Shown: piece by piece, positions 39,581 to 53,000 of the stretch | Layout: every line of letters starts with the position of its first letter | Position numbering within the stretch: the first letter of the stretch is position 1 | NCBI GenBank assembly: GCA_032622095.1 | Contig: CP136068.1 | Location: 61,654,025-61,718,024, forward strand | Direction: 5' to 3' | Length of the DNA: 64,000 nt | Source of the DNA: Siphonodentalium dalli | Taxonomy: Eukaryota > Mollusca > Scaphopoda > Gadilida > Siphonodentaliidae | Made by a program: the position numbers and the translations under genes | The notes under the pieces: generated by a model | The model's database searches: none | Told to the model about the DNA's origin: nothing | Seen by the model: the letters and a program-made list of their open reading frames with translations, nothing else

Positions 39581-42500
39581 GAGTGGACATGCAGCAACTC
39601 ATATAAGAGTGGACAGTCAGCAACTCATATAAGAGTGGACAGGGAGGAACTCATATAAGAGTGGACAGACAGCAACTCATATAAGAGTGGACATGGATGA
39701 ACTCATATACTAGTGGCAGGCAGCAACTCATATACGAGTGGACAGGGAGGAACTCATATAAGAGTGGACAGGCAGGAACTCATATAAGAGTGGACAGGGA
39801 TAAACTCATATAAGAGTGGACAGGGAGGAAATCATATAAGAGTGGACAGACATCAACTCATATAAGAGTGGACATGGATGAACTCATATAAGAGTGGCAG
39901 GCAGCAATTCATATAAGAGTGGACAGGGAGGAACTCATATAAGAGTGGACATGGAGGAACTCATATAAGAGTGGACAGTGGGAACTCATATAAGAGTGGA
40001 CAGGGAGGAACTCATAAGGGTAGACAGGGGGAACCCATATAAGAGTGGACAGGCAGGAACTCATATAAGAGTGGACAGGGAGGAACTCATATAAGAGTGG
40101 ACATGGAGAAACTCATATAGGAGTGGACAGGGAGGAACTCATATAAGAGTGGACTGGGAGGAACTCATATAAGAGTGGACTGGGAGGAACTCGTATAAGA
40201 GTGGACAGGCAGGAACACATATAAGAGTGGACAGGGAGCAACTCATCTTAGAGTGGACAGGGAGCAACTCATATTAGAGTGGACAGGGAGCAACTCATAA
40301 AAGAGTGGACAGGGAGCAACTCATAAAAGAGTTGACAGTGAGCAACTCATAAAAGAGTGGACAGGGAGCAACTCATAAAAGAGTGGACAGGGAGCTACTC
40401 ATAAAAGAGTGGACAGGGAGCAACTCATAAAAGAGTGGACAGGGAGCAACTCATAAAAGATTGGACAGGGAGCAACTCATATAAGAGTGGACAGGGAGCA
40501 AATCATATAAGAGTGGACAGGCAGGAACTCATATAAGAGTGGACAGGCAGGAACTCATATAAGTGTGGACAGGGAGGAACTCAAAAGAGTGGACAGAGAG
40601 GAACTCATATAAGAGTGGGCAGGCAGGAACTCATATAAGAGTGAACAGGGAGGAACTCATATACGAGTGGACAGGGAGGAACTCATATAAGAGTGGACAT
40701 GCAGGAACTCATATTAGAGTGGACATGGAGGAATTCATATAAGTTGGACAGGGAGGAACTCATATTAGAGTGGACAGGGAGGAACTCATAAGAGTGGACA
40801 GGGAGGAACTCATATAAGAGTGGACAGGGAGGAACTCATATAAGAGTGGACAGGGAGGAACTCATATATGAGTGGACAGGTAGGAACTCATATAAGAGTG
40901 GACAGGGAGGAACTCATATAAGAGTGGACAGGCAGGAACTCATATAAGAGTGGACAGGCTGGAACTCATATAAGAGTGGACAGGGATGATCTCAAATAAG
41001 AGTGGACAGGGAGGAACTCATATAAGAGTGGAAAGGGAGGAACTCATATAAGAGTGGACAGGGAGGAACTCATATAAGAGTGGACAGGGAGAAACTCATA
41101 TTAGAGTGGACAGGGAGGAACTCATAAGAGTGTACAGGGAGGAACTCATATAAGAGTGGACAGGGAGGAACTCATATAAGAGTGGACAGGCTGGAACTCT
41201 TATAAGAGTGGTCAGGGAGGATCTCAAATAAGAGTGGACAGGGAGGAACTCATATAACAGTGGACAGGGAAGAACTCATATAAGAGTGGACATGCAGCAA
41301 CTCATATAAGAGTGGACAGTCAGCAACTCATATAAGAGTGGACAGGGAGGAACTCATATAAGAGTATACAGGTCCAACTCATATAAGAGTGGACAGGGAG
41401 GAACTCATATAAGAGTGGACAGACAGCAACTCATATAAGAGTGGACATGGATGAACTCATATACTAGTGGCAGGCAGCAACTCATATACGAGTGGACAGG
41501 GAGGAACTCATATAAGAGTGGACAGGCAGGAACTCATATAAGAGTGGACAGGGATAAACTCATATAAGAGTGGACAGGGAGGAAATCATATAAGAGTGGA
41601 CAGACATCAACTCATATAAGAGTGGACATGGATGAACTCATATAAGAGTGGCAGGCAGCAACTCATATAAGAGTGGACAGGGAGGAACTCATATAAGAGT
41701 GGACATGGAGGAACTCATATAAGAGTGGACAGTGGGAACTCATATAAGAGTGGACAGGGAGGAACTCATAAGGGTAGACAGGGGGAACCCATATAAGAGT
41801 GGACAGGCAGGAACTCATATAAGAGTGGACAGGGAGGAACTCATATAAGAGTGGACATGGAGAAACTCATATAGGAGTGGACAGGGAGGAACTCATATAA
41901 GAGTGGACTGGGAGGAACTCATATAAGAGTGGACTGGGAGGAACTCGTATAAGAGTGGACAGGCAGGAACACATATAAGAGTGGACAGGGAGCAACTCAT
42001 CTTAGAGTGGACAGGGATCAACTCATATTAGAGTGGACAGGGAGCAACTCATAAAAGAGTGGACAGGGAGCAACTCATAAAAGAGTTGACAGTGAGCAAC
42101 TCATAAAAGAGTGGACAGGGAGCAACTCATAAAAGAGTGGACAGGGAGCTACTCATAAAAGAGTGGACAGGGAGCAACTCATAAAAGAGTGGACAGGGAG
42201 CAACTCATAAAAGATTGGACAGGGAGAAACTCATATAAGAGTGGACAGGGAGCAAATCATATAAGAGTGGACAGGCAGGAACTCATATAAGTGTGGACAG
42301 GGAGGAACTCAAAAGAGTGGACAGAGAGGAACTCATATAAGAGTGGGCAGGCAGGAACTCATATAAGAGTGAAACAGGGAGGAACTCATATACGAGTGGA
42401 CCAGGGAGGAACTCATATAAGAGTGGACATGCAGGAACTCATATTAGAGTGGACATCGGAGGAATTCATATAAGTTGGACAGGGAGGAACTCATATTAGA

Positions 42501-42980
42501 GTGGACAGGAGGAACTCATAAGAGTGGACAGGGAGAAACTCATATAAGAGTGGACAGGGAGGAACTCATATAAGAGGTGGACAGGGAGGAACTCATATAC
42601 GAGTGGGACAGGTAGGAACTCATATAAGAGTGGACAGGGAGGAACTCATATAAGAGTGGACAGGCAGGAACTCATATAAGAGTGGACAGGCTGGAACTCA
42701 TATAAGAGTGGGACAGGGATGATCTCAAATAAGAGTGGACAGGGAGGAACTCATATAAGAGTGGCAAGGGAGGAACTCATATAAGAGTGGACAGGGAGGA
42801 ACTCATATAAGAGTGGACAGGGAGGAACTCATAAGAGTGTACAGGGAGGAACTCATATAAGAGTGGACAGGGAGGAACTCACTATAAGAGGTGGACAGGC
42901 TGGAACTCTTATAAGAGTGGTCAGGGAGGATCTCAAATAAGAGTGGACAGGGAGGAACTCATATAACAGTGGACAGGGGA
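39580..42980 (+). repeat. Higher-order repeat, about 1,754-bp period
   Basis: GACAGGCAGG at 39767 recurs at 41521 and GACATGGAGAAACTC at 40100 recurs at 41854, both 1,754 bp apart. Further on, 40563 pairs with 42291 (1,728 bp), one monomer less. The last 600 bp of the second copy carry the indel cluster described separately. The plus-strand open frame at 42291-42473 exists only because of those indels. Confidence 0.82.
42370..42980 (+). other. Cluster of single-base indels in satellite
   Basis: Compared with the paralogous 40640-41260, about ten single-base changes in length occur here: GTGAAACAGGG, GGACCAGGG, GACATCGGAGG, GACAGGAGG, AAGAGGTGG (twice), GAGTGGGACAGG (twice), CACTATAAG and CAGGGGAAG. 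Elsewhere such indels are very rare. Most lengthen short homopolymers, which fits low-accuracy reads or an unpolished assembly seam better than biology. Confidence 0.75.
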
Positions 42981-45900
42981 AGAACTCATATAAGAGTGGA
43001 CATGCAGGAATTCATATAAGTGTGGACAGGCTGGGACTCATATAATAGTGAACAGACAACAACTCATATAAGAGTGGACTGGGAGGAACTCATATAAGAG
43101 TGGAAAATGTGGAACTCATATAAGAGTGGATAGACTGGAACTCATATAATAGTGGACAATGAGGAACTCATATAAGGGAGGAACTCATATAAGAGTGGAC
43201 AGGGGGGAACTCATATAAGAGTGGACAGGGATGAACTCATATAAGAGTGGGCAGGGGGGAACTCATATATGAGTGGACAGGTAGGAACTCATATAAGAGT
43301 GGACAGGGAGGAACTCATATAAGAGTGGACAGGCAGGAATTCATATAAGAGTGGACAGGCTGGAACTCATATAAGAGTGGACAGGGAGGATCTCAAATAA
43401 GAGTGGACAGGGAGGAACTCATATAAGAGTGGACAAGGATGAATTCATATAAGAGTGGACATGCAGCAACTCATATAAGAGTGGACAGTCAGCAACTCAT
43501 ATAAGAGTGGACAGGGAGGAACTCATATAAGAGTATACAGGTCCAACTCATATAAGAGTGGACATGGATGAACTCATATACTAGTGGACAGACAGCAACT
43601 CATATAAGAGTGGACATGGATGAACTCATATACTAGTGGCAGGCAGCAACTCATATACGAGTGGACAGGGATGAACTCATATAAGAGTGGACAGGCAGGA
43701 ACTCATATAAGAGTGGACAGGGATAAACTGATATAAGAGTGGACAGGGAGGAACTCATATAAGAGTGGACAGACATCAACTCATATAAGAGTGGACATGG
43801 ATGAACTCATATAAGAGTGGCAGGCAGTAACTCATATAAGAGTGGACAGGGAGGAACTCATATAAGAGTGGACATGGAGGAACTCATATAAGAGTGGACA
43901 GGGGGAACCCATATAAGAGTGGACAGGCAGGAACTCATATAAGAGTGGACAGGGAGGAACTTATATAAGAGTGGACATGGAGAAACTCATATAGGAGTGG
44001 ACAGGGAGGAACTCATATAAGAGTGGACTGGGAGGAACTCATATAAGAGTGGACTGGGAGGAACTCGTATAAGAGTGGTCAGGCAGGAACACATAAGAGT
44101 GGACAGGGAGGAACTCATATAAGAGTGGACAGGGAGAAACTCATATTAGAGTGGACAGGGAGGAACTCATAAGAGTGTACAGGGAGGAACTCATATAAGA
44201 GTGGACAGGGAGGAACTCATATAAGAGTGGACAGGCTGGAACTCTTATAAGAGTGGTCAGGGAGGATCTCAAATAAGAGTGGACAGGGAGGAACTCATAT
44301 AACAGTGGACAGGGAAGAACTCATATAAGAGTGGACATGCAGCAACTCATATAAGAGTGGACAGTCAGCAACTCATATAAGAGTGGACAGGGAGGAACTC
44401 ATATAAGAGTATACAGGTCCAACTCATATAAGAGTGGACAGGGAGGAACTCATATAAGAGTGGACAGACAGCAACTCATATAAGAGTGGACATGGATGAA
44501 CTCATATACTAGTGGCAGGCAGCAACTCATATACGAGTGGACAGGGAGGAACTCATATAAGAGTGGACAGGCAGGAACTCATATAAGAGTGGACAGGGAT
44601 AAACTCATATAAGAGTGGACAGGGAGGAAATCATATAAGAGTGGACAGACATCAACTCATATAAGAGTGGACATGGATGAACTCATATAAGAGTGGCAGG
44701 CAGCAACTCATATAAGAGTGGACAGGGAGGAACTCATATAAGAGTGGACATGGAGGAACTCATATAAGAGTGGACAGTGGGAACTCATATAAGAGTGGAC
44801 AGGGAGGAACTCATAAGGGTAGACAGGGGGAACCCATATAAGAGTGGACAGGCAGGAACTCATATAAGAGTGGACAGGGAGGAACTCATATAAGAGTGGA
44901 CATGGAGAAACTCATATAGGAGTGGACAGGGAGGAACTCATATAAGAGTGGACTGGGAGGAACTCATATAAGAGTGGACTGGGAGGAACTCGTATAAGAG
45001 TGGACAGGCAGGAACACATATAAGAGTGGACAGGGAGCAACTCATCTTAGAGTGGACAGGGAGCAACTCATATTAGAGTGGACAGGGAGCAACTCATAAA
45101 AGAGTGGACAGGGAGCAACTCATAAAAGAGTTGACAGTGAGCAACTCATAAAAGAGTGGACAGGGAGCAACTCATAAAAGAGTGGACAGGGAGCTACTCA
45201 TAAAAGAGTGGACAGGGAGCAACTCATAAAAGAGTGGACAGGGAGCAACTCATAAAAGATTGGACAGGGAGAAACTCATATAAGAGTGGACAGGGAGAAA
45301 CTCATATAGGAGTGGACAGGGAGGAACTCATATAAGAGTGGACTGGGAGGAACTCATATAAGAGTGGACTGGGAGGAACTCGTATAAGAGTGGTCAGGCA
45401 GGAACTCATATAAGAGTGGACACGCAGGAACTCATATAAGAGTGGACAGGGAGGAACTCATATAAGAGTGGACAGGGAGGAACTCATATAAGAGTGGACA
45501 GAGAGGAACTCATATAAGAGTGGACAGGCAGCAAATCATATAAGAGTGGACTGGGAGGAACTCATATAAGAGTGGAAAATGAGGAATTCATATAAGAGTG
45601 GAAAATGAGGAACTCATATAAGAGTGGACAGACTGGAACTCATATAATAGTCGACAGGCAGCAACTCATATACGAGTGGACAATGAGGAACTCACAAGAG
45701 TGGACAGGGGGGAACTCATATACGAGTGGACAGGCAGCAACTCATATAAGAGTGGACAATGAGGGACTCATATAAGAGTGGACAATGAGGAACACATATA
45801 AGAGGGGACTGTGAGGAACTCATATAAGTGTGGACAGGGATGAACTCATATAAGAGTGGACAAGGAGGAATTCATATAAGAGTGGACAGGCAGGACCTCA

Positions 45901-46081
45901 TATAAGAGTGGACAGGGAGGAACTCATATAAGAGTGGACAAGGATGAATTCATATAAGAGTGGACATGCAGCAACTCATATAAGAGTGGACCGTCAGCAA
46001 CTCATATAAGAGTGGACATGGATGAACTCATATACTAGTGGCAGGCAGCAACTCATATACGAGTGGACAGGGAGGAACTCA
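42981..46081 (+). repeat. Satellite segment with 3,045-bp-offset copy
   Basis: 44334-45285 repeats 41289-42240 at an offset of 3,045 bp (anchors 41521/44566 and 41854/44899), now without the extra indels. A broken monomer at about 43175 (TATAAGGGAGG, lacking AGTGGACA) marks an internal deletion. From 45420 the order changes to the GACACGCAGG, CAGCAAATC, GGAAAATGAGG series also seen at 6771 and 13316. Confidence 0.8.
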
Positions 46082-49000
46082 TATAAGAGTGGACAGACAT
46101 CAACTCATATAAGAGTGGACATGGATGAACTCATATAAGAGTGGCAGGCAGCAACTCATATAAGAGTGGACAGGGAGGAACTCATATAAGAGTGGACATG
46201 GAGGAACTCATATAAGAGTGGACAGTGGGAACTCATATAAGAGTGGACAGGGAGGAACTCATAAGGGTAGACAGGGGGAACCCATATAAGAGTGGACAGG
46301 CAGGAACTCATATAAGAGTGGACAGGGAGGAACTCATATAAGAGTGGACATGGAGAAACTCATATAGGAGTGGACAGGGAGGAACTCATATAAGAGTGGA
46401 CTGGGAGGAACTCATATAAGAGTGGACTGGGAGGAACTCGTATAAGTGTGGACAGGCAGGAACACATATAAGAGTGGACAGGGAGCAACTCATATTAGAG
46501 TGGACAGGGAGCAACTCATAAAAGAGTGGACAGGGAGCAACTCATAAAAGAGTTAACAGGGAGCAACTCATAAAAGAGTGGACAGGGAGCAACTCATAAA
46601 AGAGTGGACAGGGAGCTACTCATAAAAGAGTGGACAGGGAGCAAATCATAAAAGAGTGGACAGGGAGCAACTCATAAAAGATTGGACAGGGAGCAACTCA
46701 TATAAGAGTGGACAGGGAGCAAATCATATAAGAGTGGACAGGCGGGAACTCATATAAGAGTGGACAGGCAGGAACTAATATAAGTGTGGACAGGGAGGAA
46801 CTCAAAAGAGTCGACAGAGAGGAACTCATATAAGAGTGGACAGGCAGGAACTCATATAAGAGTGAACAGGGAGGAACTCATATACGAGTGGACAGGGAGG
46901 AACTCATATAAGAGTGGACATGCAGGAACTCATATTAGAGTGGACATGGAGGAATTCATATAAGTTGGACAGGGAGGAACTCATATTAGAGTGGACAGGG
47001 AGGAACTCATAAGAGTGGACAGGGAGGAACTCATATAAGAGTGGACAGGGGGGAACTCATATCAGAGTGGACAGGGAGGAACTCATATAAGAGTGGACAG
47101 GGAGGAACTCATATATGAGTGGACAGGTAGGAACTCATATAAGAGTGGACAGGGAGGAACTCATATAAGAGTGGACAGGCAGGAACTCATATAAGAGTGG
47201 ACAGGCTGGAACTCATATAAGAGTGGACAGGGAGGATCTCAAATAAGAGTGGACAGGGAGGAACTCATATAAGAGTGGAAAGGGAGGAACTCATATAAGA
47301 GTGGACAGGGAGGAACTCATATAAGAGTGGGCAGGGAGGAACTCATATTAGAGTGGACAGGGAGGAACTCATAAGAGTGGACAGGGAGGAACTCATATAA
47401 GAGTGGACAGGGAGGAACTCATATAAGAGTGGACAGGCTGGAACTCTTATAAGAGTGGTCAGGGAGGATCTCAAATAAGAGTGGACAGGGAGGAACTCAT
47501 ATAACAGTGGACAGGGAAGAACTCATATAAGAGTGGACATGCAGGAATTCATATAAGAGTGGACAGGCTGGGACTCATATAATAGTGGACAGACAACAAC
47601 TCATATAAGAGTGGAAAATGTGGAACTCATATAAGAGTGGAAAATGTGGAACTCATATAAGAGTGGATAGACTGGAACTCATATAATAGTGGACAATGAG
47701 GAACTCATATAAGAGTGGACAATGAGGGACTCATATAAGAGTGGACAATGAGGAACTCATATAAGAGTGGACAAGGAGGAACTCATATAAGAGTGGACAA
47801 GGAGTAATTCATATAAGAGTGGACAGTCAGCAACTCATATAAGAGTGGACAGGGAGGAACTCATATAAGAGTGGACAGACAGCAACTCATATAAGAGTGG
47901 ACATGGATGAACTCATATACTAGTGGCAGGCAGCAACTCATATACTAGTGGACAGGGAGGAACTCATATAAGAGTGGACAGGCAGGAACTCATATAATAG
48001 TGGACAGTCAGCAACTCATATTAGAGTGGACAGGGAGGAACTCATAAGAGTGGACAGGGAGGAACTCATATAAGAGTGGACAGGGAGGAACTCATATAAG
48101 AGTGGACAGGCTGGAACTCATATAAGAGTGGACAGGGAGGATCTCAAATAAGAGTGGACAGGGAGGAACTCATATAACAGTGTGCAGGGAAGAACTCATA
48201 TAAGAGTGGACATGCAGGAATTCATATAAGAGTGGACAGGCTGGGACTCATATAAGAGTGGACATGGAGGAACTCATATAAGAGTGGACAGTGGGAACTC
48301 ATATAAGAGTGGACAGGGAGGAACTCATAAGGGTAGACAGGGGGAACCCATATAAGAGTGGACAGGCAGGAACTCATATAAGAGTGGACAGGGAGGAACT
48401 CATATAAGAGTGGACATGGAGAAACTCATATAGGAGTGGACAGGGAGGAACTCATATAAGAGTGGACTGGGAGGAACTCATATAAGAGTGGACTGGGAGG
48501 AACTCGTATAAGTGTGGACAGGCAGGAACACATATAAGAGTGGACAGGGAGCAACTCATATTAGAGTGGACAGGGAGCAACTCATATTAGAGTGGACAGG
48601 GAGCAACTCATAAAAGAGTGGACAGGTATAAGAGTGGACAGACATCAACTCATATAAGAGTGGACATGGATGAACTCATATAAGAGTGGCAGGCAGCAAC
48701 TCATATAAGAGTGGACAGGGAGGAACTCATATAAGAGTGGACATGGAGGAACTCATATAAGAGTGGACAGTGGGAACTCATATAAGAGTGGACAGGGAGG
48801 AACTCATAAGGGTAGACAGGGGGAACCCATATAAGAGTGGACAGGCAGGAACTCATATAAGAGTGGACAGGGAGGAACTCATATAAGAGTGGACATGGAG
48901 AAACTCATATAGGAGTGGACAGGGAGGAACTCATATAAGAGTGGACTGGGAGGAACTCATATAAGAGTGGACTGGGAGGAACTCGTATAAGTGTGGACAG

Positions 49001-51171
49001 GCAGGAACACATATAAGAGTGGACAGGGAGCAACTCATATTAGAGTGGACAGGGAGCAACTCATAAAAGAGTGGACAGGGAGCAACTCATAAAAGAGTTA
49101 ACAGGGAGCAACTCATAAAAGAGTGGACAGGGAGCAACTCATAAAAGAGTGGACAGGGAGCTACTCATAAAAGAGTGGACAGGGAGCAAATCATAAAAGA
49201 GTGGACAGGGAGCAACTCATAAAAGATTGGACAGGGAGCAACTCATATAAGAGTGGACAGGGAGCAAATCATATAAGAGTGGACAGGCGGGAACTCATAT
49301 AAGAGTGGACAGGCAGGAACTAATATAAGTGTGGACAGGGAGGAACTCAAAAGAGTCGACAGAGAGGAACTCATATAAGAGTGGACAGGCAGGAACTCAT
49401 ATAAGAGTGAACAGGGAGGAACTCATATACGAGTGGACAGGGAGGAACTCATATAAGAGTGGACATGCAGGAACTCATATTAGAGTGGACATGGAGGAAT
49501 TCATATAAGTTGGACAGGGAGGAACTCATATTAGAGTGGACAGGGAGGAACTCATAAGAGTGGACAGGGAGGAACTCATATAAGAGTGGACAGGGGGGAA
49601 CTCATATCAGAGTGGACAGGGAGGAACTCATATAAGAGTGGACAGGGAGGAACTCATATATGAGTGGACAGGTAGGAACTCATATAAGAGTGGACAGGGA
49701 GGAACTCATATAAGAGTGGACAGGCAGGAACTCATATAAGAGTGGACAGGCTGGAACTCATATAAGAGTGGACAGGGAGGATCTCAAATAAGAGTGGACA
49801 GGGAGGAACTCATATAAGAGTGGAAAGGGAGGAACTCATATAAGAGTGGACAGGGAGGAACTCATATAAGAGTGGGCAGGGAGGAACTCATATTAGAGTG
49901 GACAGGGAGGAACTCATAAGAGTGGACAGGGAGGAACTCATATAAGAGTGGACAGGGAGGAACTCATATAAGAGTGGACAGGCTGGAACTCTTATAAGAG
50001 TGGTCAGGGAGGATCTCAAATAAGAGTGGACAGGGAGGAACTCATATAACAGTGGACAGGGAAGAACTCATATAAGAGTGGACATGCAGGAATTCATATA
50101 AGAGTGGACAGGCTGGGACTCATATAATAGTGGACAGACAACAACTCATATAAGAGTGGAAAATGTGGAACTCATATAAGAGTGGAAAATGTGGAACTCA
50201 TATAAGAGTGGATAGACTGGAACTCATATAATAGTGGACAATGAGGAACTCATATAAGAGTGGACAATGAGGGACTCATATAAGAGTGGACAATGAGGAA
50301 CTCATATAAGAGTGGACAAGGAGGAACTCATATAAGAGTGGACAAGGAGTAATTCATATAAGAGTGGACAGTCAGCAACTCATATAAGAGTGGACAGGGA
50401 GGAACTCATATAAGAGTGGACAGACAGCAACTCATATAAGAGTGGACATGGATGAACTCATATACTAGTGGCAGGCAGCAACTCATATACTAGTGGACAG
50501 GGAGGAACTCATATAAGAGTGGACAGGCAGGAACTCATATAATAGTGGACAGTCAGCAACTCATATTAGAGTGGACAGGGAGGAACTCATAAGAGTGGAC
50601 AGGGAGGAACTCATATAAGAGTGGACAGGGAGGAACTCATATAAGAGTGGACAGGCTGGAACTCATATAAGAGTGGACAGGGAGGATCTCAAATAAGAGT
50701 GGACAGGGAGGAACTCATATAACAGTGTGCAGGGAAGAACTCATATAAGAGTGGACATGCAGGAATTCATATAAGAGTGGACAGGCTGGGACTCATATAA
50801 GAGTGGACATGGAGGAACTCATATAAGAGTGGACAGTGGGAACTCATATAAGAGTGGACAGGGAGGAACTCATAAGGGTAGACAGGGGGAACCCATATAA
50901 GAGTGGACAGGCAGGAACTCATATAAGAGTGGACAGGGAGGAACTCATATAAGAGTGGACATGGAGAAACTCATATAGGAGTGGACAGGGAGGAACTCAT
51001 ATAAGAGTGGACTGGGAGGAACTCATATAAGAGTGGACTGGGAGGAACTCGTATAAGTGTGGACAGGCAGGAACACATATAAGAGTGGACAGGGAGCAAC
51101 TCATATTAGAGTGGACAGGGAGCAACTCATATTAGAGTGGACAGGGAGCAACTCATAAAAGAGTGGACAGG
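46082..51171 (+). repeat. Tandem 2,545-bp duplication over a 2,066-bp HOR
   Basis: 46082-48626 and 48627-51171 correspond at a fixed 2,545 bp, with shared private variants such as GGCGGGAACTC (46741/49286) and GAGTCGACAGAG. Inside, GACATGGAGGAACTC at 46195 recurs at 48261, and 48740 at 50806, both 2,066 bp, so the duplicated piece is one 2,066-bp unit plus part of the next. The copies look almost identical, so the event is recent, if real. Confidence 0.85.
48616..48640 (+). other. Out-of-phase duplication junction
   Basis: AGAGTGGACAGG joins TATAAGAGTGG, so one monomer lacks ten bases (GAGGAACTCA class) and is 16 bp long. This is where the first 2,545-bp copy ends and the second starts. No useful microhomology is visible at the join. 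Confidence 0.8.
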
Positions 51172-53000
51172 GAGCAACTCATAAAAGAGTTAACAGGGAG
51201 CAACTCATAAAAGAGTGGACAGGGAGCAAATCATAAAAGAGTGGACAGGGAGCTACTCATAAAAGAGTGGACAGGGAGCAAATCATAAAAGAGTGGACAG
51301 GGAGCAACTCATAAAAGATTGGACAGGGAGCAACTCATATAAGAGTGGACAGGGAGCAAATCATATAAGAGTGGACAGGCAGGAACTCATATAAGAGTGG
51401 ACAGGCAGGAACTCATATAAGTGTGGACAGGGAGGAACTCAAAAGAGTCGACAGAGAGGAACTCATATAAGAGTGGACAGGCAGGAACTCATATAAGAGT
51501 GAACAGGGAGGAACTCATATACGAGTGGACAGGGAGGAACTCATATAAGAGTGGACATGCAGGAACTCATATTAGAGTGGACATGGAGGAATTCATATAA
51601 GTTGGACAGGGAGGAACTCATATTAGAGTGGACAGGGAGGAACTCATAAGAGTGGACAGGGAGGAACTCATATAAGAGTGGACAGGGGGGAACTCATATC
51701 AGAGTGGACAGGGAGGAACTCATATAAGAGTGGACAGGGAGGAACTCATATATGAGTGGACAGGTAGGAACTCATATAAGAGTGGACAGGGAGGAACTCA
51801 TATAAGAGTGGACAGGCAGGAACTCATATAAGAGTGGACAGGCTGGAACTCATATAAGAGTGGACAGGGAGGATCTCAAATAAGAGTGGACAGGGAGGAA
51901 CTCATATAAGAGTGGAAAGGGAGGAACTCATATAAGAGTGGACAGGGAGGAACTCATATAAGAGTGGGCAGGGAGGAACTCATATTAGAGTGGACAGGGA
52001 GGAACTCATAAGAGTGGACAGGGAGGAACTCATATAAGAGTGGACAGGGAGGAACTCATATAAGAGTGGACAGGCTGGAACTCTTATAAGAGTGGTCAGG
52101 GAGGATCTCAAATAAGAGTGGACAGGGAGGAACTCATATAACAGTGGACAGGGAAGAACTCATATAAGAGTGGACATGCAGGAATTCATATAAGAGTGGA
52201 CAGGCTGGGACTCATATAATAGTGGACAGACAACAACTCATATAAGAGTGGAAAATGTGGAACTCATATAAGAGTGGAAAATGTGGAACTCATATAAGAG
52301 TGGATAGACTGGAACTCATATAATAGTGGACAATGAGGAACTCATATAAGAGTGGACAATGAGGGACTCATATAAGAGTGGACAATGAGGAACTCATATA
52401 AGAGTGGACAAGGAGGAACTCATATAAGAGTGGACAAGGAGTAATTCATATAAGAGTGGACAGTCAGCAACTCATATAAGAGTGGACAGGGAGGAACTCA
52501 TATAAGAGTGGACAGACAGCAACTCATATAAGAGTGGACATGGATGAACTCATATACTAGTGGCAGGCAGCAACTCATATACTAGTGGACAGGGAGGAAC
52601 TCATATAAGAGTGGACAGGCAGGAACTCATATAATAGTGGACAGTCAGCAACTCATATTAGAGTGGACAGGGAGGAACTCATAAGAGTGGACAGGGAGGA
52701 ACTCATATAAGAGTGGACAGGGAGGAACTCATATAAGAGTGGACAGGCTGGAACTCATATAAGAGTGGACAGGGAGGATCTCAAATAAGAGTGGACAGGG
52801 AGGAACTCATATAACAGTGTGCAGGGAAGAACTCATATAAGAGTGGACATACAGGAATTCATATAAGAGTGCACAGGCTGGGACTCATATAATAGTGGAC
52901 AGGCAACAACTCATATAAGAGTGGACTGGGAGGAACTCATATAAGAGTGGACAATGAGGGACTCATATAAGAGTGGACAATGAGGAACTCATATAAGAGT
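51172..53000 (+). repeat. Satellite continuation and transition
   Basis: Continues the 2,066-bp HOR order (GAGTTAACAGGG, GAGCTACTC, TAAGTTGGACAGG, GGAAAATGTGG, GTGTGCAGGG), then near 52880 passes into the ATAATAGTGGACAGGCAACAAC series rather than restarting at GACATGGAGG. Nothing but monomers is present. Confidence 0.85.
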
